This document shows, one piece after another, positions 1 to 4,798 of a stretch of 5,040 bases of DNA (its first letter is position 1; every line of letters starts with the position of its first letter). Under the pieces are notes generated by a model. That model saw only the letters and a list, made by a program, of their open reading frames with translations. It had not been told where the DNA came from and searched no databases. A program made the position numbers and the translations under genes. This DNA comes from Phycisphaerales bacterium (GTDB lineage Bacteria > Planctomycetota > Phycisphaerae > Tepidisphaerales > Tepidisphaeraceae): positions 1 through 5,040 of the forward strand of contig JAQGHJ010000798.1 of the NCBI GenBank assembly GCA_028288905.1. Reading direction: 5' to 3'.

Positions 1-664
1 GGCTGTTGGCCACCTGGGCGACGGTGGCGAACACGTCGTGCATCGCCGGCGAGTCCCCGATGATGTTCTCGAACCGGAACCGGTCGCGGATCTGGGCCCG
101 GAGCTGAGCGTTCTCCTCGATCAGCTCTTCCTTCTGCCGCAGGATGATCCGGTTCAGGTGGATCGTCTGTGCGAGGAACGCCGCGATGATGTCGATCAGC
201 CGGGCGTCGCTGCGAAGCTGCTCGTCCGACTCGTACGGCTTGTCGATCGACAACGCGGCGGCCGTCCGGCCCTCGATCTTGATCGGCACGCAGATGAAGC
301 TGACCGGCCCGGCCTCGTGCCCGAGCCGGCCCGTGCGGTTCAGGAAGTCCGGCTCGTTCCGCAGGTCGGGGATGATCCGCGCCCGGCCGGTCGCGACGAC
401 GTTCCCGGTGATCCCCTCGCCGAGCGCGTACTTGCCCCGATCGATCTCGTCCGGCGTCAGCCCGACCGCCGCTTCGGTGCGCAGGCGACCAGTCGACTCG
501 TCGAGCACCACCAACGCCCCACGGTGCATGTTCGCCTTCTCGGAAACCAGTTGCATCACCTTGGCGAACCCCTCACGCATATCGAGGGTGGAGGACAAGA
601 TGTGGCCGATTTCCGTAAGGATCGACAGTTCGTAATCGGTGCGGTGTTCGGTCGCTTGGTTCAT
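1..664 (-). CDS. NifA-like sigma-54-dependent transcriptional activator, GAF N-terminus (partial)
   Basis: This is the N-terminal 221 residues of an enhancer-binding activator of sigma-54 RNA polymerase; the rest lies beyond the left edge. The start is the ATG at 664-662 (MNQATEHRTDYELSILTEIG). Residues about 14-170 read as a GAF sensor domain, with LGEGITGNVVATGRARIIPD near 81-100 and FICVPIKIEG near 123-132, both typical of NifA-type GAF domains. Residues about 172-195 (ILRQKEELIEENAQLRAQI) form a charged, probably coiled-coil linker. ENIIGDSPAMHDVFATVAQVA at 199-219, less its last residue, is the standard entry into the AAA+ domain; the Walker A, GAFTGA and Fis-type helix-turn-helix would lie outside the window. 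No clear Shine-Dalgarno precedes the ATG. The family class is clear. The ligand and target genes are unknown, and nothing nearby suggests nitrogen fixation, so no nif symbol is given. Confidence 0.9.
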   Translation of the reverse strand, partial: MNQATEHRTDYELSILTEIGHILSSTLDMREGFAKVMQLVSEKANMHRGALVVLDESTGRLRTEAAVGLTPDEIDRGKYALGEGITGNVVATGRARIIPDLRNEPDFLNRTGRLGHEAGPVSFICVPIKIEGRTAAALSIDKPYESDEQLRSDARLIDIIAAFLAQTIHLNRIILRQKEELIEENAQLRAQIRDRFRFENIIGDSPAMHDVFATVAQVANS

Positions 665-691
665 GAGCGGTCCGCCGGCTGGCGTGCCTCA

Positions 692-720
692 ATCGTACGC
701 AAGCCGGAAGCCCGTCGCAA
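692..720 (-). promoter_or_regulatory. Candidate sigma-70 promoter of the GAF/sigma-54 activator gene
   Basis: Read on the minus strand there is TTGCGA (720-715), a 17-base spacer, then TACGAT (697-692). Each box matches 4 of 6 positions of the consensus -35 and -10. Transcription would start near 685, giving a leader of about 20 bases before the ATG at 664. It lies in a gap (665-826) that is clearly AT-richer than the flanking genes, with runs such as AATTTTAAGG and TTAGTTTTTG. This is a pattern match only. No convincing rho-independent terminator for bioD was found in the same gap. Confidence 0.3.
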
Positions 721-826
721 ATTAAACCGCCGCTGTCCCCGAGCCCCGATTAGTTTTTGCACGGCACGTGTTTAATCGTGAATTTTAAGGGTTTTCGGAA
801 ATTCGAGCGTTCGCGATGACCCCCGA

Positions 827-1561
827 CTAGGGAGAACCCGCGTGTGCGAAAGCTGCCCAGTCAACGGCATCGACAGACGCAATGAGATCGGGTGGCAAGA
901 ATCCGTGTTCAAGGACCGTGTCGGGAACGGTAGCTAGCACCTGGGTCTTGCCCCAGCGTTCAATGGCAGCCAGGTTCGTTTCCTCGGCGACGCTCGCGCC
1001 GTCGGTCCGGTAGCGGTTGATGACGACGCCAGCGACCCGGACGCCCGCGGAACGGAGGGCGTTCAACGTCAACAGCGTGTGGTTGATTGTCCCCAGCCCC
1101 GGCCGGGCCACGACGACGGCCGGCAGCGCCAGCCACCGGGCCACGTCCAGGACGGTGTGGCCGGTCGCGTCCATCGGCACCATCACCCCGCCCACGCCCT
1201 CGACGACCATGACGTCGCTGCCGGCCGACATCAGCCGGACGGACCGGTCGATGGCGGGCCAGTCCAGCGGCTGCTTCGCCCGCTGGGCCGCGACGGCCGG
1301 GGCGAGCGGCTCGGCATACCGCTGCGGGCAGATCAGGTCGAGCGGGAACCGGGCGTCGGCACACCGGGCGAGGAACTCCGCGTCCTCGCTGACCAGCCCC
1401 TCCCGCCGCCGCACGCACCCGGTCGCCGCCGGCTTAAGTACCGCCACCCGTGCCCCCCGACGCCGGAACCAGTCGGCGATCAGCCCGGCGACGACCGTCT
1501 TGCCGACGTCGGTGTCCGTGCCGGTGACGAATAGGCCGGGGATGGGGACGGGGGCAAGCAT
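827..1561 (-). CDS. bioD: Dethiobiotin synthetase BioD
   Basis: ATP-dependent dethiobiotin synthetase carboxylates 7,8-diaminopelargonate and closes the ureido ring, the penultimate step of biotin synthesis in the cytoplasm. The 244-residue product has the usual family length (E. coli about 225). The P-loop GTDTDVGKT is at residues 14-22. LKPAATG (42-48) matches the substrate-binding KPVASG region of E. coli BioD, EGVGG (121-125) matches EGAGG, and RPGLGTINHTLLT (153-165) and GVVINRY (178-184) are the later conserved nucleotide and subunit segments. The start is the ATG at 1561-1559, chosen because the P-loop then sits about 13 residues in. The open frame continues upstream to 2134, but that part is out-of-frame DUF2809 sequence and repeat. 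The ATG overlaps the stop of the upstream DUF2809 gene by one base (TGATG), which suggests translational coupling. The stop is TAG at 829-827. Confidence 0.95.
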   Translation of the reverse strand: MLAPVPIPGLFVTGTDTDVGKTVVAGLIADWFRRRGARVAVLKPAATGCVRRREGLVSEDAEFLARCADARFPLDLICPQRYAEPLAPAVAAQRAKQPLDWPAIDRSVRLMSAGSDVMVVEGVGGVMVPMDATGHTVLDVARWLALPAVVVARPGLGTINHTLLTLNALRSAGVRVAGVVINRYRTDGASVAEETNLAAIERWGKTQVLATVPDTVLEHGFLPPDLIASVDAVDWAAFAHAGSP

Positions 1562-2043
1562 CACGGGATCGTAGCATCGCCGAGAGCAGGGCTTCTGTGC
1601 GTCGCCGGCACCCGGTCTAGCACCACCCCAAATGCTGCCCCGAGCACGTAACACGCTAAGTCGTGCCAGTAGAACGTCCGCCCCAACAGGAACCCGAAGG
1701 GCTGGACCTTGCGAACCGCGTCGAGCCAAGGGGCTTGGTACAGCTTCAGGAACTCGATCGCGAACGTGACCGCGACCGCCGTCCCGAACGCGACGGCCGG
1801 GCGGGTTCGCGGGGCGAGCAGGACGATCCACAGGTAGAACATCGTGGCGAACAGGACGTCGCCGACCTCCTTCGTGGCCCACGGCAGGCGGCCGGCCGGG
1901 GTGCGGGAGAACAGGCCGAGGGCGACGACGGCCGCCAGCGCGAGCCCGACGGTCAGGCGGGATCGCGCGGGGTGCCGTTGGTGGGGCCGGCTCGCCGTCG
2001 TTACTTCGCCTTCCGATGCCGGGTGGTGGTAAGCGGGCAACAT
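1561..2043 (-). CDS. DUF2809 family integral membrane protein between bioA and bioD
   Basis: Small membrane protein of about 160 residues with the DUF2809 (PF10990) pattern. From the chosen start, GLFSRTPAGRLPWATKEVGD is at about 43-62, VLFATMFYLW at 63-72, IEFLKLYQAPWLDAVR at 96-111 and FGFLLGRTFYWHDLACYVLG at 116-135. About four hydrophobic helices are visible, near residues 31-44, 60-77, 83-97 and 128-143. The biochemical role of the family is unknown. The start is the ATG at 2043-2041. The frame stays open to a GTG at 2193, and another ATG lies at 2142, but both would add residues encoded by the REP-like repeat and a 14-bp hairpin, so they are probably not used. The family is usually 120-135 residues, so even the chosen start leaves a polar N-terminus of about 28 residues. 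The stop overlaps the bioD start by one base, so the two are probably cotranscribed and coupled. Whether the protein has a biotin-related job cannot be told from sequence. Confidence 0.8.
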   Translation of the reverse strand: MLPAYHHPASEGEVTTASRPHQRHPARSRLTVGLALAAVVALGLFSRTPAGRLPWATKEVGDVLFATMFYLWIVLLAPRTRPAVAFGTAVAVTFAIEFLKLYQAPWLDAVRKVQPFGFLLGRTFYWHDLACYVLGAAFGVVLDRVPATHRSPALGDATIP

Positions 2044-2070
2044 TTCCCCGATCGTCAGAAGAAGTTCGTT

Positions 2071-2087
2071 CCGATGTGGGACATCGG
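2071..2087. promoter_or_regulatory. Perfect 7-bp palindrome upstream of the DUF2809 gene
   Basis: CCGATGT-GGG-ACATCGG is a perfect 7-bp inverted repeat around a 3-base centre. It lies 27 bases upstream of the chosen DUF2809 ATG and 9 bases from the edge of the REP-like repeat. It could be an operator for a dimeric regulator, or a small RNA hairpin in the leader. No poly-U follows on the minus strand, so a terminator is unlikely. It does not resemble a BirA or BioR operator. Confidence 0.35.
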
Positions 2088-2096
2088 CCGTTCCCT

Positions 2097-2136
2097 CGTG
2101 GAACGGGTTTCCAACCCGTGCGGCGTGTACCCACGC
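2097..2136 (+). repeat. REP-like palindromic repeat, left copy
   Basis: The core ACGGGTTTCCAACCCGT (2103-2119) is itself a hairpin, with 7-bp arms and a 3-base loop. A second small hairpin, GCGTG-TACC-CACGC, follows at 2123-2136. The right copy at 2225-2265 repeats the core and the TACCCACGC end in inverted orientation. Read as protein, such units give the peptides GTGFQPVR and TGWKPVPR, which I recognise as common annotation artefacts in Planctomycetes and some other phyla. Strand is assigned arbitrarily. Confidence 0.7.
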
Positions 2137-2144
2137 CGGCATGC

Positions 2145-2177
2145 GGTACGCCGTCCGGTGCGGCCGGACGGCGTACC
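2145..2177. repeat. Perfect 14-bp hairpin between the REP-like copies
   Basis: GGTACGCCGTCCGG (2145-2158) and CCGGACGGCGTACC (2164-2177) are perfectly complementary around a 5-base loop. The GC-rich stem would be very stable in RNA or single-stranded DNA. It lies inside the region bracketed by the inverted REP-like copies. No T-run follows on either strand, so it is not a canonical rho-independent terminator, though it could slow polymerase or protect an RNA end between bioA and the DUF2809 gene. Confidence 0.75.
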
Positions 2178-2224
2178 CGGCCGGCTGGGCCACCGCGCCT
2201 GGACCGGCCGACTACCGCCCGGGT

Positions 2225-2265
2225 GCGTGGGTAAATGCACCCACGGGTTGGAAACCCGTGCCACG
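2225..2265 (-). repeat. REP-like palindromic repeat, right copy (inverted)
   Basis: This is the reverse complement of the left copy. Positions 2242-2259 match 2103-2120 over 18 of 18 bases, 2261-2265 matches 2097-2101, and GCGTGGGTA (2225-2233) matches TACCCACGC at the left copy; a one-base indel separates the blocks. It contains the hairpin CACGGGTT-GGA-AACCCGTG (2242-2260) and a neighbouring hairpin CGTGGG-N8-CCCACG (2226-2245). It starts 23 bases beyond the bioA stop codon, a common place for REP elements. A further 10-bp inverted repeat (2201-2210 with 2272-2281) brackets it. Confidence 0.7.
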
Positions 2266-2288
2266 GTGAGGCGGCCGGTCCGTCTTCG

Positions 2289-3668
2289 TCACAGCCCCGC
2301 GATCTCCGCCGCCACCGCGTCGACGATCGTCCGCAGGTCGTCCTCGCCCATGGCCGGCGGCGGCATCAGCACGACCACGACGCCGAGCGGGCGGACGATG
2401 ACGCCGCGGGCCCGGCACCGCAGGCACACCTCGGCACCGACCCGCAGCCGGGGGTCGTACGGGGCCTTCGTCGCCTTGTCCCCGACGAGTTCGATCCCGA
2501 CCATGAACCCGAGCTGCCGCACCTCGCCGACGTGCGGCAGGTCCTTCAGCGGCTGGAGCATGTGCCAAAGCGATCCAGCCGCCTTCGCCACGTGGTCAAC
2601 GAGCTTGTTCCGCTCGAACAGGTCGAGCGACGCGAGGGCGGCGGCGCAGGCGAGCGGGTTCCCGGTGTACGTGTGACCGTGATAGAACGTCCGGCCATCC
2701 CACGGGTCGCCGAGGAAGGCGTCGAAGATCTTCTGGCTCGCGAACGTGGCCGCCAGCGGCAGGTACCCGCCGGTCAGCCCCTTCGCCACGCACATCAGGT
2801 CCGGCCGCACCCGCTCCTGCTCACAGGCGAACATCGTCCCGGTCCGCCCGAACCCGACCGCCACCTCGTCGGCGATCAGCAGCGCGCCGTACTCCTTCGT
2901 CAGCCGGGCGACCTCGGCCAAAAACCCTGGCGGCTGGACGATGATCCCGCCCGCCCCCTGCACCATCGGCTCAATGCAGACGGCCGCGATCTTCGGCCCG
3001 TGCCGCTCCAGGATCGCCTTCAGCTCCCGCAGGCAGTGCTGCTTCACGAACTCGGGCTTCTCGTCCTCCGACGCCCCCTCGAGGTCGTACTGGTACACGT
3101 ACGGCGTCGGGGCGAAGTGGACCGGGAACAGCATCGGGAAGTACGGTCGGTGGAACGCCGGAATCCGGCCGACGCTCATCGCCCCGACCGTGTCGCCGTG
3201 GTACGCCTCGGCGAACCCGACGAACTCGTTCCGTTCGGGGCGGCCGACGTTGTGCCAGTACTGGGCCGCCAGCTTGAACGCGACCTCGGTCGCCGTCGCC
3301 CCCGCGTCTGAATAGAACACCTTCGCCAGGCTCGACGGCACGACGGCCATCAGCCGCTCGGCCAGCAGGGCGGCCGGCTCGTTCGCCAGCCCGAGCATCG
3401 TCGTGTGGGCGACCCGGTCGAGCTGCCGGCGGACGGCGTCGTCGATCTCCGGCACCCGGTGCCCGTGGACGTTGCACCACAGGCTGGACACGCCGTCGAG
3501 GTACCGCCGCCCGTCCGAGTCGATCAGGTGCATGCCCTCGGCCGCCGTGATGACGAGCGGGTCGGATTCGAGCCACAGCTTCATCGGGGCGAACGGGTGC
3601 CAGACGTACTGCTTGTCGAGCCGGCGGAGGTCCTGCGTGGAGTGCTGCTTTTGGGCGACGGTGAACAC
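2289..3668 (-). CDS. bioA: Adenosylmethionine (or lysine)-8-amino-7-oxononanoate aminotransferase BioA
   Basis: PLP-dependent class III aminotransferase that converts KAPA to 7,8-diaminopelargonate, the step before BioD. Numbered from the GTG at 3668 (459 residues): WHPFAPM at 23-29, GVSSLWCNVHGH at 59-70, the phosphate-binding YSDAGATATE at 119-128, YHGDTVGAMSVG at 156-167, EPMVQGAGG at 233-241, LLIADEVAVGFGRTG at 263-277 with Asp267 as the pyridine-N ligand, VAKGLTGGYLP at 294-304 with the Schiff-base Lys296, HGHTYTGNPLACA at 330-342, and RPLGVVVVLMPP at 426-437, whose Arg426 aligns with the carboxylate-binding Arg. There is no in-frame ATG before WHPFAPM. The alternatives are GTG at 3668 or TTG at 3704, the latter adding 12 proline-rich residues; GTG is preferred. 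Overall it looks more like B. subtilis BioA than E. coli BioA (Phe replaces Tyr17 in HPY). Probably the first gene of a leftward bioA-DUF2809-bioD unit, though 245 bp of repeats separate it from the next gene. Confidence 0.95.
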   Translation of the reverse strand: MFTVAQKQHSTQDLRRLDKQYVWHPFAPMKLWLESDPLVITAAEGMHLIDSDGRRYLDGVSSLWCNVHGHRVPEIDDAVRRQLDRVAHTTMLGLANEPAALLAERLMAVVPSSLAKVFYSDAGATATEVAFKLAAQYWHNVGRPERNEFVGFAEAYHGDTVGAMSVGRIPAFHRPYFPMLFPVHFAPTPYVYQYDLEGASEDEKPEFVKQHCLRELKAILERHGPKIAAVCIEPMVQGAGGIIVQPPGFLAEVARLTKEYGALLIADEVAVGFGRTGTMFACEQERVRPDLMCVAKGLTGGYLPLAATFASQKIFDAFLGDPWDGRTFYHGHTYTGNPLACAAALASLDLFERNKLVDHVAKAAGSLWHMLQPLKDLPHVGEVRQLGFMVGIELVGDKATKAPYDPRLRVGAEVCLRCRARGVIVRPLGVVVVLMPPPAMGEDDLRTIVDAVAAEIAGL

Positions 3669-3794
3669 GGCGGCGGAGGGTACGGGGGGCGAGTGCGGAT
3701 GCAAGGCGGAACGGCGGGAAGGTGTGGGGAGTGTGAGGACCAGAGGGTGAAGGTCGGAGCCGGCGGCGCGTGCGATCGTGGTGAGAACGCCTTC

Positions 3795-3813
3795 GCGTGT
3801 ACGCGGTGCACGC
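3795..3813. promoter_or_regulatory. Imperfect palindrome upstream of bioA (possible operator)
   Basis: GCGTGTACGCGGTGCACGC is an imperfect 19-bp palindrome. The outer 5 bases (GCGTG/CACGC) match perfectly and several inner positions match. It lies about 130 bases upstream of the bioA GTG. It is unlike the known BirA, BioR or BioQ sites as I remember them. It may equally be chance in a GC-rich gap. Confidence 0.2.
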
Positions 3814-3825
3814 AGAACCGCCCAG

Positions 3826-3869
3826 GGATGTCATCCTGAGCGGAGCAAAGGACCCCTCGTCCACCGTGC
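3826..3869 (+). repeat. 44-bp inverted repeat, left arm (GTCATCCTGAGCGGAGC family)
   Basis: This arm begins GGATGTCATCCTGAGCGGAG and ends CTCGTCCACCGTGC. Its reverse complement recurs at 3981-4024 with only two mismatches (A/G at the GCAAAG position, T/C near the end). I recognise the motif as a widely scattered bacterial repeat. In translation it yields artefact peptides such as HPERSKGPLV and GSFAPLRMTS. Strand is arbitrary. Confidence 0.8.
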
Positions 3870-3902
3870 GGCCGGGCCGGCAGGTCAGGACCCCTGGATT
3901 GT

Positions 3903-3954
3903 GAATGGGTGGCACGTCCGCTGGTGCTCGGCGGCATGCCACCCTTTCCCATTC
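3903..3954. repeat. Inner inverted repeat nested in the 44-bp arms
   Basis: GGGTGGCA (3907-3914) pairs with TGCCACCC (3937-3944). The flanking GAATGGG (3903-3909) can pair with CCCATTC (3948-3954), leaving a TTT bulge on the right side. The 22-base loop is GC-rich. The unit sits near the middle of the 111-base spacer between the outer arms, so the whole could fold as a long cruciform with an inner stem. Confidence 0.65.
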
Positions 3955-3980
3955 CACGGTCCCGTACCGCTGACGTGGTT

Positions 3981-4024
3981 GCGCGGTGGACGAGGGGTCC
4001 TTCGCTCCGCTCAGGATGACATCC
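3981..4024 (-). repeat. 44-bp inverted repeat, right arm
   Basis: Near-perfect reverse complement (42 of 44 bases) of 3826-3869, beginning GCGCGGTGGACGAGGGGTCC and ending CAGGATGACATCC. Homology to the left arm stops abruptly at both ends. With its partner it spans 199 bp. No transposase gene and no obvious target-site duplication is seen beside it. Confidence 0.8.
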
Positions 4025-4115
4025 GTGGGCGGGTCATTTGTGTCGCGGCAGCTTACAGCGGCTTCGGGTACGCAGTTATCCCCCCTGCCCCGGCTCCGGC
4101 CCCGCAGCGTTCACG

Positions 4116-4121
4116 TACAAT
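4116..4121 (+). promoter_or_regulatory. -10-like hexamer just upstream of the RDD gene
   Basis: TACAAT matches 5 of 6 positions of the sigma-70 -10 box and ends 6 bases before the GTG chosen as the RDD start. No -35 box is visible 16-18 bases upstream. If real, transcription would begin at about the GTG itself, giving a leaderless or nearly leaderless mRNA, which fits the lack of a Shine-Dalgarno. Confidence 0.2.
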
Positions 4122-4127
4122 CGATGT

Positions 4128-4754
4128 GTGCCCGGCCCCACCTCCGAAGCGAACCGCCCTCTGACGTCCGCCCCGTTCCTCCCCCGCCGCCTCGCGGCTT
4201 CGGCGGTCGACGTGGCGTTGATGTTCGCGACGGCGGCGCTGTGGTGGCACTGGTCGGAGTGGGCGCACTACACGGGCACTTTCGGTCGGCGGTGGCCGTG
4301 GACGGTGGCGATGCCGGTGATGACGCTCGTGCCGGTCACGCTGATGTGGCTGGAGGCGGTGTCCGGCCGTGGGGCTGGGAAGGGCGTGACCGGCCTCCGG
4401 GTGGCGTCCGCCGCCGGCGGCCGGGCGGGGCTCGGTCGGCGGCTCGCCCGGGCCGCGCTGAAGTGGTCGCCGGTGTGGGTCGGGCCGGCGGTCTGGATCG
4501 CCGACGCCTACACCGCCGGCAGCCGGGCGGACGACTTCACGAACGACCACCTGCTGCCGGCCGTCAACGCCTGGGCCGACGCGGCCGCGACCGCCCGCCC
4601 GCTCGTCTGGACGCTTGGCGTCATGCTCCGCGGCATCAACTGGGGCGTGTGGCTGCTGGCCGCCCTCGCCGTCGGGCAGGCGGCCGTGCTGCTGCCGGGC
4701 CGGCGCAGCCTGCTCGACCGCCTCTGCGGTACCCGCGTCGTGCGGCGCACCTGA
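4128..4754 (+). CDS. RDD family membrane protein
   Basis: A 208-residue membrane protein of the RDD family (PF06271), whose members have conserved Arg and Asp residues in membrane helices. The role is mostly unknown, with transport or stress functions proposed for some. Signature parts: RRLAASAVD at 20-28 opens the first helix (about 24-40), a second helix is at about 57-76, and SGRGAGKGVTGLRV at 79-92 is the typical loop (compare GQTLGKRLLGLRV). GRRLARAAL is at 103-111, a helix with Asn171 and Trp172 at its start runs 171-190, and LLDRLCGTRVV at 195-205 is the usual C-terminal DxxxGTxVV end. About 40 residues (130-170) between the third and fourth hydrophobic segments are unusually long and polar. 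The GTG start at 4128 is preferred because the upstream TTG (4038) lies just after the repeat and would add 30 unconvincing residues. It ends 44 bases before the convergent SAM hydrolase gene, with no clear terminator between them. Confidence 0.8.
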   Translation: MPGPTSEANRPLTSAPFLPRRLAASAVDVALMFATAALWWHWSEWAHYTGTFGRRWPWTVAMPVMTLVPVTLMWLEAVSGRGAGKGVTGLRVASAAGGRAGLGRRLARAALKWSPVWVGPAVWIADAYTAGSRADDFTNDHLLPAVNAWADAAATARPLVWTLGVMLRGINWGVWLLAALAVGQAAVLLPGRRSLLDRLCGTRVVRRT

Positions 4755-4798
4755 CGGGTGGAGCACGTCCACGACCGCCCCGCCTCACGAGCGCGGCG

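Larger units (their letters stand above)
3669..4127. other. Intergenic region between divergent bioA and RDD genes
   Basis: About 460 bases with no convincing gene. The frames open here are read through repeats or are antisense shadows. It must hold the promoters of bioA (leftward) and of the RDD gene (rightward). I found no strong -35/-10 pair for bioA. The contents that can be defined are an imperfect palindrome at 3795-3813, a nested inverted repeat at 3826-4024, and a -10-like TACAAT at 4116-4121. The stretch 4025-4115 shows nothing else recognisable. Confidence 0.7.

Noticed and set aside
38..775. Plus-strand open frame opposite the GAF activator
   Set aside because: It is a shadow frame. 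The minus strand reads a clear GAF domain, and the end of this frame runs into AT-rich intergenic DNA.
1562..2134. N-terminal extension of the bioD open frame (435-residue product)
   Set aside because: The part upstream of 1561 is Arg/Pro-rich, antisense or out-of-frame to the DUF2809 gene, and begins in the REP-like repeat. BioD is complete from 1561.
2145..2177. Rho-independent terminator for bioA
   Set aside because: The stem is strong, but no T-run follows on the minus strand and it is over 100 bases past the bioA stop. It is reported as a hairpin instead.
2235..3311. Long plus-strand open frame (358 codons) opposite bioA
   Set aside because: Composition is Arg/Asp/Glu/Pro-rich as expected of a GC-rich shadow, with no family resemblance. 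bioA on the other strand explains it. Similar frames at 1663-2676, 1017-1574 and 3986-4840 were rejected for the same reason.
3910..3926. Sigma-54 promoter-like TGGCACG
   Set aside because: The -24 half matches, but the required GC of the -12 element is not at the right spacing, and the sequence is part of the inner inverted repeat.
2097..4024. CRISPR array
   Set aside because: The repeats are single inverted pairs of two different families, not regularly spaced direct repeats, and no cas gene is present.
4758..4772. Hairpin GTGGA-GCACG-TCCAC between the convergent RDD and SAM hydrolase genes
   Set aside because: Only a 5-bp stem and no T-run on either strand, so not a credible terminator.
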